Origin: Trinickia symbiotica
GTDB taxonomy: Bacteria > Pseudomonadota > Gammaproteobacteria > Burkholderiales > Burkholderiaceae
NCBI RefSeq assembly: GCF_002934455.1
Contig: NZ_PTIR01000008.1
Location: 186,001-250,000, forward strand
Length of the DNA: 64,000 bases
Reading direction: 5' to 3'
The stretch's first letter is position 1, and each line of letters starts with the position of its first letter. Both the position numbers and the translations under genes were made by a program. The notes beneath the pieces are model-generated. The model did no database searches. It saw only the letters and a program-made list of their open reading frames with translations, and was not told the origin of the DNA. Of this stretch, positions 54,149-63,664 are shown one piece after another.

Positions 54149-54158
54149 AGCGGCCGCC

Positions 54159-55676
54159 ATGCGTTTCGATCTGGCTACGAGTCGTTTCGTCGATACATCG
54201 CTGCGCCCGGACGCGAGCGCAGTCGTCGGCGCGGACCGCACATTGAGCTGGCGCGAGCTCGAGGCCGAGGCCTCGGCGTGGCGCGACGCGGCCGTTGCCG
54301 CAGGCTATGGTGCCGACACACCCGTGATCGTGCACGGACACAAGGAAGCGGCGTTCTTCGTCGCGATGACGGGCGCGTTGCTGCTCGGTGCACCGTTCGT
54401 GCCGCTCGATACCATCTATCCTGAAGAGCGCATGCATCGCATCGCGCGTACGCTCGATGCTCATGCGTACTTCGACGCGCGCAGCGGCGCCTTCAAGTCA
54501 TTCGACGAAAGACGATCAACGCGCACACCGGCGTTGCGCGAGACCTCGCTCGCCTACGTGCTCTTCACCTCGGGCACGACCGGCGAGCCGAAGGGCGTGC
54601 AGATCGGGCGCGAGAGCGTCGAGGCGCTCGTCGATTGGATGGCGGCCGACTTCGGGCTCGGCGCGAATCCGGTATTCCTGAATCAGGCACCGTTCAGCTT
54701 CGATCTTTCGATGTACGAAGTATTCGCCACGCTCGCCCTCGGCGGAACGATCGTGCTTGCCGAGCGCACCGTGGCCGTGCCAGGCCCCGCGTTCGTCGAG
54801 TTCCTCGCGAGGGAGCATGTCGATACCTGGGTCTCCACACCGTCGTTCGCGCAACAGCAGTTGCTCCATCCGCGATTCACGCAGGAGGCGCTGCCGGCGC
54901 TGCGCACCTTTCTCTTCTGTGGGGAAGTCCTGCCTGTTCCGCTTGCGCGGCGGCTGCGCGAGCGTTTTCCTGACGCGCGCATCATCAACACCTACGGACC
55001 GACCGAGGCCACGGTCGCGACGACATGGATCGTCGTCGACGACGCGGTGCTGGCCGCGCATCCCGAGCGTCTGCCGATTGGATACGCGCGTCGCTCGGGG
55101 GCGGTGTTCATCGATGATGGCGAGCTTTGCATTGCCGGGCCGCACGTTATGCGCGGCTATCTGAACCGCGACGATCTGAACGCCACGCGCATGTTCACGC
55201 GCGATGGCATGCGCGCTTTTCGGACCGGCGACCTCGGCAGCGTCGAGAGCGACGGACTGCTTTTTTGCCAGGGGCGCATCGACGATCAAGTCAAAGTCGG
55301 CGGTTACCGGATCGAGCTCATGGAAATCGACGCGGCGCTGCGTGCGCTGGACGGCGCCGCGAGCGCGGCGGCCGTTGCTCTGCGCCGGCCCGACGGCACC
55401 GTTGCACGCATCGTCGCGTTCATCGCCACGGGCCGGGACGACGGCGTTTTGCCTGAAGCGCTGCGCGATTGGAAAACGCAGCTCGCGACGCATCTGCCGC
55501 CTTATATGATTCCTTCGGAGCTGCTTGCGTGTGAGTCGTTGCCCGTGTCGGTCAACTTCAAGACGGATCGGGCGAGGCTCGCTCTGGAATACCGTAGTCG
55601 CAGCAGTGCTCGCCCAGCGAGCAATGAACAAGGTGAGCGTGGAGGCCATGTCATAGCCGGTCCGGCGGCAAGCTGA
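54159..55676 (+). CDS. DltA-like amino acid adenylation enzyme (carrier protein ligase)
   Basis: A 505-residue ANL-family enzyme. Core motifs: FTSGTTGEPKGV, NTYGPTEAT, FRTGDL, GRIDDQVKVGGYRIEL and the C-terminal lysine K468 in N-F-K-T-D-R. The segment FLFCGEVLP contains C254 at the place of the cysteine that shapes the D-alanine pocket in Gram-positive DltA. Length equals DltA. It would adenylate an amino acid, plausibly D-alanine, and load it onto the adjacent carrier. Substrate choice is inferred from this motif and from context; a short-chain acyl substrate is not excluded. Confidence 0.9.
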   Translation: MRFDLATSRFVDTSLRPDASAVVGADRTLSWRELEAEASAWRDAAVAAGYGADTPVIVHGHKEAAFFVAMTGALLLGAPFVPLDTIYPEERMHRIARTLDAHAYFDARSGAFKSFDERRSTRTPALRETSLAYVLFTSGTTGEPKGVQIGRESVEALVDWMAADFGLGANPVFLNQAPFSFDLSMYEVFATLALGGTIVLAERTVAVPGPAFVEFLAREHVDTWVSTPSFAQQQLLHPRFTQEALPALRTFLFCGEVLPVPLARRLRERFPDARIINTYGPTEATVATTWIVVDDAVLAAHPERLPIGYARRSGAVFIDDGELCIAGPHVMRGYLNRDDLNATRMFTRDGMRAFRTGDLGSVESDGLLFCQGRIDDQVKVGGYRIELMEIDAALRALDGAASAAAVALRRPDGTVARIVAFIATGRDDGVLPEALRDWKTQLATHLPPYMIPSELLACESLPVSVNFKTDRARLALEYRSRSSARPASNEQGERGGHVIAGPAAS

Positions 55677-56599
55677 TGCGTAATTCGACGATTGTTTCCG
55701 AGGCACGCTCTGAATTGGTGTCGCCGCGCCGCCGCGCGCTCATCGCCGCGGGCCTCTGCGCGGCATTGCCGATCGGCTGCGCATCGAGGCCGCTCGACCA
55801 GCCGCAAGCGCTGGCGCAGGGCATCGTTTGGCAAATCGACGACGACCATCTCGATCCCCGTGGCGACTGGGACCGGCTCGGCGTAACGGACCTGCTCGTG
55901 CAGTGGACGGCCGTCGACGATCTCTCGTTTTTGCCGGGCACGGCGACGCATCGGAAGAGCCGGTTGGCCGGTCTCACAACGTCGGAACACCTGCCGGACT
56001 GGGCACGCATTGCCGGGGAGCCGTGGGCGCGCAATGTCATCGTCGGCCTCGCGGGGCGCTTCGACGAGACGACGGCGCGCGCGAGAGTCGCGCGACTGAT
56101 CGCGCAGTCGAAACAACTCGCCACCGTGTTACCGCCTGGCCATATCGATGGGTACTACTTCCCGGTCGAAGTCGACCCGACCTGGGCCGGCGCTCGCGCG
56201 CTCGGGCCGCTGCTCGAGCAGTTGCCGCGGCCGCTCTGGATCAGCGTGTACGAGAACTCGAACATCGGCGGGCCGGCGCTCGCCGACTGGCTGACGCGCT
56301 GGCTGCCACCTGATGTCGGCGTATTGCTGCAGGATGGCTGCGGCGTCGGCGTGCGAGGGCCCGCGGCGGCGCGCGCCTATGCCGACGCGCTGGCGGCGCG
56401 GCGCGGCAAGGAGCGCACGCGGATCATCGCCGAAGCGTTCCGCCCCGCGCAAAAAGGCGCATTCCGGCCTGCTACGGCGGCCGAGCTCGCGCCGCAACTG
56501 CTCGCATATCGCGGCTACCGCGCCTACCTGTTCGACGGCCCGCATTACGTGTCCGCGCGACTCGTGCGGGATCTGCTGGAAGAGGCGGCGCGGCGCTGA
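55676..56599 (+). CDS. Lipoprotein with glycosidase-like (DUF4434-type) domain
   Basis: A 307-residue exported protein that starts inside the stop of the adenylation gene (TGATG). The N-terminus combines arginines with a hydrophobic core and a lipobox-like LPIGC (C35), suggesting a Tat- or Sec-exported lipoprotein. The body looks like a TIM barrel: 'GIVWQIDDDHLDPRGDWDRL', 'HIDGYYFPVEVDPTWAG' with acidic residues at strand ends, and 'PLWISVYENSNIGG'. This resembles DUF4434/glycosyl-hydrolase-like proteins. As the last gene of the exopolysaccharide operon it may trim or release the polymer. Catalytic activity is not proven by the sequence. Confidence 0.65.
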   Translation: MRNSTIVSEARSELVSPRRRALIAAGLCAALPIGCASRPLDQPQALAQGIVWQIDDDHLDPRGDWDRLGVTDLLVQWTAVDDLSFLPGTATHRKSRLAGLTTSEHLPDWARIAGEPWARNVIVGLAGRFDETTARARVARLIAQSKQLATVLPPGHIDGYYFPVEVDPTWAGARALGPLLEQLPRPLWISVYENSNIGGPALADWLTRWLPPDVGVLLQDGCGVGVRGPAAARAYADALAARRGKERTRIIAEAFRPAQKGAFRPATAAELAPQLLAYRGYRAYLFDGPHYVSARLVRDLLEEAARR

Positions 56600-57845
56600 A
56601 GCGCGCGCGCGGCAGGTTCATTGCGCGCGAGGCTGACAATTCTAAAAAATTGCAAACTCGCTCGCTGGCTCGAGGTTTTGTATAGACAAAAGTTCCGGGT
56701 TCGAGCAAAGTTCGGGTAAGCACTTACTCGAACGCGCGTCGAGCGAGGACGATGAACGCCGCGAGCGGACGTCGTTGATGCAAACGTTTGCGGGCAGGGG
56801 CAAAGTGAGACGGGGCGCTTCGGCGAGGCTTGTAGTCCTCGAGGCAGGGGCCTAATTGTTGATATAACGGGGCAATGGCGGTCGAGATCTTTAGTAGACC
56901 TAAATAACTATCGAGTGCATGGTCAGCGTGACGAGGCGTGGCTGTTTTGATGAGGTGTCAACTGCAATAGCCTCAAAACAATGCATCCCCTCGCGGTTCG
57001 CGGTTCGTGCGCAGGGGTAAGGATTTTCCTAAAGGCATATAGTCCAATAGCCGTGCTTTTGTGAAAGATTGCAAAGTCGCGGTTTGTTCCTCGCGCGTCG
57101 TCTGGACAAAAGGCGTCGCATATTGCAAAGTGAATTTGAGCGCTTAAAGCAGAGGCGTTCGGCGCCGAGGAAGCGCTTGGGGGTGTGTGGCAGGCGGGGA
57201 AGTGGTGGCGGACCCGCGGCCAGGTTGGTTGTCAATAAAAATAAGGCAGTTTAGCGACGTGCATCGCATGATGCCGCGCACGGGGCAATCGTCACCGCAG
57301 TACTACTGAGGGCACGATAACTATGAGCGTTATCAGCGGAAAACATTGGGGCGAAAGTTTAGAACGAGAAGAAGCGGATTCTTCCCACCGGACCATTCAT
57401 CTTGGGGTCGCTTCTGCGACCCATGCTTGTCAAAACGCTCCGCCATAAGCCGGCAGCGGCCCGTCATGCGGGCCAGGCGTCGAGCGACCAAAGACTCGGG
57501 CTTGTCCGTCCGCCGTCTCCTTGCAATCCGATTTCGAGGACGCTTCCCACGCGAAAGGCGTGCGTGCACTCGCATTGACGTTGGATGGGCATTCGGGGCG
57601 GCGCGTCGCGCGCTATGTGATACCGCGCGGCAATTGACTCCGGTTTTGGGTTAATCGACTAAGAACTTAGTACTCCTAATCGAGTTGGGCCACGTGCGCG
57701 GAGGCCTGTGCCTGCGTTCGCCTGTATCGAACGCAGAGCAATTGGCTGAGATCCGGTGTGCCAATCGTAAGTCGAGGTTCGTCGTGTTCGCTCTTTGTCG
57801 CGTTTGGTGCGTCATAGGGCGCATGCAAAACAAGGTGGAACAAAC
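56600..57845. other. Gene-free upstream region of the adhesin
   Basis: In these 1246 bases I find no supportable gene. The region is clearly more AT-rich than its flanks. It contains the palindrome at 56780-56791, a small inverted repeat CTAAG-aa-CTTAG (57659-57670) flanked by direct copies of TAATCGA, and several TTGCAAA elements. A long regulatory region or small RNA before a surface adhesin would be usual; open frames here, for example 57346-57654, have arginine-rich artefact composition. Confidence 0.5.
56780..56791. promoter_or_regulatory. Palindrome GCAAACGTTTGC, second copy
   Basis: The same 12-base palindrome as at 40281-40292, located 181 bases after the last exopolysaccharide gene and about 1 kb before the adhesin. 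The form is that of LacI/PurR-type operators. Its occurrence at both ends of the operon suggests a common regulator, which is inference. Confidence 0.45.
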
Positions 57846-60800
57846 ATGAACAAGTCATATAAGACGATCTGGAATGAAGCGTTGGGGGCTTGGGTTGCGG
57901 CGTCCGAGCTGGACCGGGCGAAGGGCAGGCGCGGTACGGTCGCGGTTGGCTTGCACGCCCGACGAAAAGATTCGAATCACGTTGCAGTTGGAGCTTGCGG
58001 GGCGTTGACGTTGATGGCCGCCGCGATTGCCCTCTTTGGTGCAGCTATGCCCGAAAAGGCGCACGCGCAATACAACATAGGTCCTAGCTCCACCGCAACC
58101 GCAGGCAATGCGGTTGCAGTCGGCATCTCCGCGACTGCCTCGTCGGTCAATGCCAGCGCGTTCGGCAATTTCGTGACGGCCAGTGGGACAAGTTCGGTCG
58201 CAATAGGGGCGTTCTCGTCAGCGGGCAACTTTAGCGTTGCAATCGGCAACGCCGCGAATGCTCCGGGAAGCGGAGCAGTGGCGATGGGAAGCGGGGCGAG
58301 CGCCAGCGGGGTCGCCGCCACCGCAATCGCAAACGCCTCCACTGCCTCGGGGCAGCAGGCGGCAGCATATGGTTACGCATCTCACGCCGATGGCGCTTTC
58401 TCCGTCGCGCTCGGCAATCAGGCGACCGCTAGCGATACGGGTACGGTAGCCATCGGCAATCAGGCAACGAGCTCTGTTGCGGCAGGCGTCGCAGTCGGCA
58501 GCGGCGCTTTGGTCAACGCATCGTCCGGTGTCGCGATCGGCGTCAACAGCGGCGCGAAGGGGGTGGCCGCGATCGCGATCGGCGCGGGAGGGACAGCCGG
58601 CGTTCCGGGCTCGGGAACGCAAGCTTCGGGAGCACAGTCCATCGCGCTTGGATTCAACACGACGGCCAGCGGAATTTATGCCGTGGCGCTAGGCCAGCTC
58701 TCGACTGCATCGGGCACGAGCTCTATGGCGCTCGGCGTCAATTCGACTGCATCGAATCAGTTCGCTGTCGCGCTGGGCGACCTCGCGCAAGCCGGCGGCA
58801 CATCGTCGACGGCGTTGGGTGCGGGAGCGACCGCGTCGACGGACGGTACCGTCGCGGTCGGCATCAATGCAGCGGCGACCGGGCCCGACGGGATCGCGAT
58901 CGGACCGAGTTCGCAGGCATCGACTAACATGACGATCGCTATTGGACCCGTTAGTACCGCGAGCGGCATCAATGCCATTGCGCTGGGACACTCTTCTACG
59001 TCCAGTGCGCAAGCCGCGGAAGCACTCGGCTTTTCAGCGGTCGCTTCGGGGACGGCGTCGACGGCGATCGGCAACAAATCGAACGCGTTGGCCGCATCGA
59101 CGGTCGCCATCGGCGACACGAATACGGTAGCCGCCGCAGCAGGCACCGGCTCGATCGCAGGTGGCCACAATTCGCAAGTCACGAGCGGTACGGGCGCCGT
59201 GGCCCTTGGGGAAGCTCAGACCGCAAGCGGCAATGGCGCGGTGGCGATCGGCGATCCGGGCTCGGCCATCGGCACGGGCGCCGTCGAGTTGGGCTCGAAC
59301 AACACGGCGAACGGCAACGGCGCCGTCGCGATCGGCAACAGCAACAACGCGCAAGGCCAAGGTTCGATCGCGCTCGGCAACACATCCACGGCCGCTGCCG
59401 CAGGCGGCGTCGCGCTCGGGTCCAGCGCCGTCGCGAGCAATACGAATGGCGTCGCGCTCGGTTCCGGCGCCGTGGCCACGAATAGCAACGATGTGGCGCT
59501 AGGCACCGGTTCGACGACCGCCGCACCGCACCCGACGCCGTCGGGCAGTATCGCCGGGGCGACGGTCACCTTCGCGGGCGGCAATCCCCAGAGCGTCGTA
59601 AGCGTCGGCACGAGCACCTCGCCGAGGCAGGTGACGAATGTCGCGGCCGGGCAGATCACGAGTTCGAGCTTGGACGCGATCAACGGGTCGCAGCTCTTCC
59701 AGACCAACCAGACGGTCACGAACATTTCGACGTCACTGACCGGGTTGACCACGTCGTTCAACACACTCAATAACGAAGCCGTCAAGTACGATACGACTGG
59801 CGGCGTCACGAACTTCAACAGCATTACGCTGAATCCCGGCGGTACGTCGACGCAAATCCATAATGTCGCAGCCGGCACGTCGCCCACCGATGCGGTCAAC
59901 GTTTCGCAGCTGACGTCCACCGTGGCAGCCAGCGCGACGCACTACTACAGCGTCAATGACGGCGGCACCCAGCAAGGCAACTTCTCGAATGACGGCGCCA
60001 CGGGCACCGATTCGATCGCGGCCGGCCCGAACGCAACGGCTTCCGGGGCAAATGGGGTAGCGGTGGGCTCGGGCGCGACGTCGAGCAGCGCGAATGCCGT
60101 CGCGCTTGGCAACAACGCCCAAGCGACGGCGACCAATTCGGTCGCCCTCGGTTCCGGCGCCGTCGCCACGAATAGCAACGATGTCGCGCTAGGCGCCGGT
60201 TCGGCGACCGCCGCACCGCACCCGACGCCGTCGGGCAGTATCGCCGGGGCGACGGTCACCTTCGCGGGCGGCAATCCCCAGAGCGTCGTAAGCGTCGGCA
60301 CGAGCACCTCGCCGAGGCAGGTGACGAATGTCGCGGCCGGGCAGATCACGAGTTCGAGCTTGGACGCGATCAACGGGTCGCAGCTCTTCCAGACCAACCA
60401 GGCGGTCACGAACATTTCGACGTCGCTGACCGGGTTGACCACGTCGTTCAACACACTCAATAACGAAGCCGTCAAGTACGATACGACTGGCGGCGTCACG
60501 AACTTCAACAGCATTACGCTGAATCCCGGCGGTACGTCGACGCAAATCCATAACGTCGCAGCCGGCACATCGCCCACCGATGCGGTCAACGTTTCGCAGC
60601 TGACGTCCGCCGTAGCTGCCAGCGCGACGCACTACTACAGCGTCAATGACGGCGGCACCCAGCAAGGCAACTTCTCGAATAACGGCGCCACGGGCACCGA
60701 TTCGATTGCGGCCGGCCCGAACGCAACGGCTTCCGGGGCAAATGGGGTAGCGTTGGGCTCGGGCGCGACGTCGAGCAGCACGAATGCCGTCGCGCTCGGC

Positions 60801-62936
60801 AGCAACGCGCAAGCGACGGCCGCCAATTCGGTCGCGCTCGGTTCGAACGCGACGACGACTGCGAACCTCGGTCAGGCCGCCTACAACCCGGGCACGGCTG
60901 TCTTGGCGGGCACGGCACCGATCGGCGAAGTCTCCGTCGGCTTCGCAGGCAATGAGCGCCGCATCACGAACGTGGCGGCAGGCGCCGCGGCGACTGACGC
61001 CGTCAACGTGAGCCAGCTGCAATCGGTCGAGTCGCAACTGACGCAGACGCAAAACAACGCACTGCAGTGGGACCCGACGGCCAACGCCGGCACCGGCGCC
61101 TATAACGCCGACCACGGTGGAACCGGGCCGAACGTCATTACCAACGTCGCGCCCGGCGCGTTGAGCTCCACGAGCACCGACGCGGTCAACGGCTCGCAGC
61201 TCTACACGACGAACCAGAACCTGTCGACCCTCTCGACCACGGTCAACAACATCCAGAACGGCGCGGGCATCAAGTACTTCCACGCGAGTTCGACCGCGGC
61301 CGATAGTCAGGCGGTCGGCACCGACAGCGTCGCGATCGGTCCGCTCGCGGTCGCGACCGGAAACGACAGCCTCGCCGCGGGCAACGGGGCTCAGGCACAA
61401 ATTGCCAATGCGCTCGCGCTTGGCTCACTGTCGACCGTGTCGGTGAGCGGCGGCGTAGCGATAGGTTCGGGCTCCATTTCGGACCGCCCAATCGCGCCGG
61501 GAAACATTTTCATCACACAAGGAAGCGTTTCGATCCCCGCCAACACATCGGTCGGAACGTTGCTGGGCGCGGTTTCGTTTGGGTACGAGGGAAATGGAAC
61601 AACGATTCAGCCCAGCTATCGCCAGTTGACCAACGTCGCCGACGGCACGGGCCAGCATGATGCGGTGACGATCGAGCAGCTTTCCAATGCCCTTCAATCG
61701 TTCGCGGTCACGCCGCTAAAGTACTTCCGTGCGAATTCGACTGCGGCCGACACAGTGGTATCGGGCGCCGAAGCGATTGGCATCGGGCCGACGACGGTTG
61801 TCAACGGCGCCAACGGGATTGGCATGGGCAACGGTGCGATTGTCCAGCAGAATGCGCCAGGCGGTACAGCGATCGGCGAAGCCGCGACCGCCGGACTGGC
61901 CGATGCGATTGCATTGGGCAGCAAGGCGATAGCGAACGGTGCGCAGTCGATCGCGCAAGGCGCGAACGCCAATGCCGCATTCACCGGCGGTATCGCCATC
62001 GGCTCCGGTGCATCGAGCGGCGCCGTCGACGCAGTCGCGCTGGGGCCAGGCGCTAGTGCCACCTTCGCGAGCAGCGTCGCATTGGGCGCTGGTTCGCTGA
62101 CGACGATCGGGGCGCTTTCGAATTACATCGGATACGGCTTGAGCAGCCCCACTTCGTCGGTGGGTGAAGTCAACGTCGGATTCCGCCAGATCACCGGTCT
62201 GGCACCGGGCAAGGCGGCCACCGATGCGGTCAACGTTTCGCAGTTGCAGGCGGTTCAGCAACAGTTGACGACGCTGATCAACAACGGCGGAAGTTTCTCG
62301 TCAACGTCACCCAGCGGCAGCAGCAGCGGTGCGACCTCCGCGACACCGACGGGCCCGAACTCGTCCGCGGGCGGCTCCGGTGCGGTCGCCTCCGGGTCTA
62401 GCAGCACGGCGGTCGGCAACAACTCGCAGGCGTCCGGAAACGGCACGACCGCGGTGGGTATGGGCGCAACCGCCACCGGCAATAGTTCGACCGCGATCGG
62501 CGCAGGCAGTAACGACGGAGGCCGTTCGGACGTCGTAGCCGTGGGCTCGAGCACCTCGACGCGTCAAGTCATCAACGTCGCGGCCGGTACGGCGCCGAAC
62601 GACGCGGTCAACGTCCAGCAGCTGAGCAATGCTCTATCGCAAGCCAACAGCTACACGGACAACCAGATCGCAGGATTGCGCAACAGCCTCGACTCGTATC
62701 GGCGCGATGCCGATGGAGGCGTCGCGACGGCGATGGCTGTCGCCGGCTTGCCGCAGCCGACGGGCCCGGGCAAGAGTATGGTCGCGATCGCGGGCAGTGT
62801 CTATCGCGGCCAATCGGGGCAGGCGCTCGGCATCTCGACGATCTCCGAGAACAACCACTGGGTCTACAAGGCGGCCGTCTCGACGAACACACGCGGTACC
62901 TATGGCGCGGTGGTCGGCGCCGGATACCAATGGTGA
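57846..62936 (+). CDS. Trimeric autotransporter adhesin (YadA-like)
   Basis: A 1696-residue surface adhesin. Residues 1-28 (MNKSYKTIWNEALGAWVAAS...) are the extended signal peptide region (ESPR), followed by a hydrophobic core ending near AHA. Residues about 85-550 are YadA-type head repeats (S-x-A-I/L-G units) forming a left-handed beta roll. Stalk/neck segments with D-A-V-N-V-S-Q-L recur. The last ~95 residues (SNALSQANSYTDNQIAGLRN to GAGYQW) are the YadA anchor barrel. The ATG at 57846 has an AAGGTGG ribosome site. A 690-base internal duplication lies at 59461-60840. It likely mediates attachment or autoaggregation. Confidence 0.96.
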   Translation: MNKSYKTIWNEALGAWVAASELDRAKGRRGTVAVGLHARRKDSNHVAVGACGALTLMAAAIALFGAAMPEKAHAQYNIGPSSTATAGNAVAVGISATASSVNASAFGNFVTASGTSSVAIGAFSSAGNFSVAIGNAANAPGSGAVAMGSGASASGVAATAIANASTASGQQAAAYGYASHADGAFSVALGNQATASDTGTVAIGNQATSSVAAGVAVGSGALVNASSGVAIGVNSGAKGVAAIAIGAGGTAGVPGSGTQASGAQSIALGFNTTASGIYAVALGQLSTASGTSSMALGVNSTASNQFAVALGDLAQAGGTSSTALGAGATASTDGTVAVGINAAATGPDGIAIGPSSQASTNMTIAIGPVSTASGINAIALGHSSTSSAQAAEALGFSAVASGTASTAIGNKSNALAASTVAIGDTNTVAAAAGTGSIAGGHNSQVTSGTGAVALGEAQTASGNGAVAIGDPGSAIGTGAVELGSNNTANGNGAVAIGNSNNAQGQGSIALGNTSTAAAAGGVALGSSAVASNTNGVALGSGAVATNSNDVALGTGSTTAAPHPTPSGSIAGATVTFAGGNPQSVVSVGTSTSPRQVTNVAAGQITSSSLDAINGSQLFQTNQTVTNISTSLTGLTTSFNTLNNEAVKYDTTGGVTNFNSITLNPGGTSTQIHNVAAGTSPTDAVNVSQLTSTVAASATHYYSVNDGGTQQGNFSNDGATGTDSIAAGPNATASGANGVAVGSGATSSSANAVALGNNAQATATNSVALGSGAVATNSNDVALGAGSATAAPHPTPSGSIAGATVTFAGGNPQSVVSVGTSTSPRQVTNVAAGQITSSSLDAINGSQLFQTNQAVTNISTSLTGLTTSFNTLNNEAVKYDTTGGVTNFNSITLNPGGTSTQIHNVAAGTSPTDAVNVSQLTSAVAASATHYYSVNDGGTQQGNFSNNGATGTDSIAAGPNATASGANGVALGSGATSSSTNAVALGSNAQATAANSVALGSNATTTANLGQAAYNPGTAVLAGTAPIGEVSVGFAGNERRITNVAAGAAATDAVNVSQLQSVESQLTQTQNNALQWDPTANAGTGAYNADHGGTGPNVITNVAPGALSSTSTDAVNGSQLYTTNQNLSTLSTTVNNIQNGAGIKYFHASSTAADSQAVGTDSVAIGPLAVATGNDSLAAGNGAQAQIANALALGSLSTVSVSGGVAIGSGSISDRPIAPGNIFITQGSVSIPANTSVGTLLGAVSFGYEGNGTTIQPSYRQLTNVADGTGQHDAVTIEQLSNALQSFAVTPLKYFRANSTAADTVVSGAEAIGIGPTTVVNGANGIGMGNGAIVQQNAPGGTAIGEAATAGLADAIALGSKAIANGAQSIAQGANANAAFTGGIAIGSGASSGAVDAVALGPGASATFASSVALGAGSLTTIGALSNYIGYGLSSPTSSVGEVNVGFRQITGLAPGKAATDAVNVSQLQAVQQQLTTLINNGGSFSSTSPSGSSSGATSATPTGPNSSAGGSGAVASGSSSTAVGNNSQASGNGTTAVGMGATATGNSSTAIGAGSNDGGRSDVVAVGSSTSTRQVINVAAGTAPNDAVNVQQLSNALSQANSYTDNQIAGLRNSLDSYRRDADGGVATAMAVAGLPQPTGPGKSMVAIAGSVYRGQSGQALGISTISENNHWVYKAAVSTNTRGTYGAVVGAGYQW
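59461..60840 (+). repeat. 690-bp in-frame tandem duplication inside the adhesin gene
   Basis: The segments 59461-60150 and 60151-60840 are near-identical with few substitutions; for example ACTACTACAGCGTC begins at 59941 and again at 60631, exactly 690 bases (230 codons) apart. Each unit holds head motifs, a neck and a stalk piece. The 690-base spacing keeps the frame, so unit number can change by recombination. Confidence 0.9.
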
Positions 62937-63042
62937 TCGGGTTGAGATTGTCGCAGGACGTGGGAATAGCGGCGCCATGAACGATGGCGGCCGCTATTAC
63001 CCCGCATACCGCAACGTCATTCATTTCGGATTCCTATCGGCT

Positions 63043-63477
63043 ATGAACAAGAAAACTCTTTCAACGCTCATTGCGGCGCTCTCCTGCCTGCTCGGCCTTG
63101 CCGCATGCGTCGGCCCGGCGACCGACACTTCGTTCCCGAAGGCGGATCTGGCTATGACGCCTGACGGCACCTTTCCGAACCTCGAGAATCTGCGAATGGT
63201 CGACCTCGGCATGACCAAGAATCAGCTTTACGAATTGGTGGGGCCGCCGCACTTTCATGAGAGCGTTTTTCATGTGCGCGTCTGGAATTACCTGTTCCAC
63301 TTCCATACCGGAGACCGGACGATCACATGTGAATATCAAATTCAGTTCGACAAGGACAGCCGAGTGAGCCAGACGCGATGGAAAGATCAGGAGTGCGAAG
63401 AATTCGCGCCTGCCAAAGCCGCGAGCGGCGCAAACGCGGCATCCCCCGAGCCCGCTCAGGCTACCCCGGTGCAGTAG
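63043..63477 (+). CDS. SmpA/OmlA (BamE-fold) family outer-membrane lipoprotein
   Basis: A 144-residue lipoprotein with lipobox L-A-A-C22 and a BamE-like core: 'LRMVDLGMTKNQLYELVGPP' followed by the aromatic strands 'VRVWNYLFHFHTG' and 'TCEYQIQFDKDSRV'. The C-terminus is an Ala/Pro-rich tail. It lies 106 bases downstream of the adhesin on the same strand; small lipoproteins often accompany trimeric autotransporters (SadB with SadA is one case) and help their assembly. A role in adhesin biogenesis is inferred from position. Confidence 0.85.
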   Translation: MNKKTLSTLIAALSCLLGLAACVGPATDTSFPKADLAMTPDGTFPNLENLRMVDLGMTKNQLYELVGPPHFHESVFHVRVWNYLFHFHTGDRTITCEYQIQFDKDSRVSQTRWKDQECEEFAPAKAASGANAASPEPAQATPVQ

Positions 63478-63664
63478 CCCCGGAAAGCGGCTTCCGACGC
63501 TGAGTCGAAATGTTCGTGAAGACAGATGCCGAAGGTTGGAGATCGTGGCCGTGCGACGCGCTTGCGCTGTGCGACTATGGTGCCGACGCTCGGCGAGGAT
63601 TTCACGATAGCGCGCATCGCTGTTTCCCCCGGGGTTCCCTCGTACCTCAGCGACGGAACCCTTT

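Noticed and set aside
57346-57654. 102-codon plus-strand open frame upstream of the adhesin
   Set aside because: Arginine/serine-rich composition typical of non-coding frames, no signal, no ribosome site.
58100-62900. Short periodic repeats that could be mistaken for a CRISPR array
   Set aside because: They are degenerate, in frame, and encode YadA head motifs of one protein; no uniform repeat-spacer structure exists.
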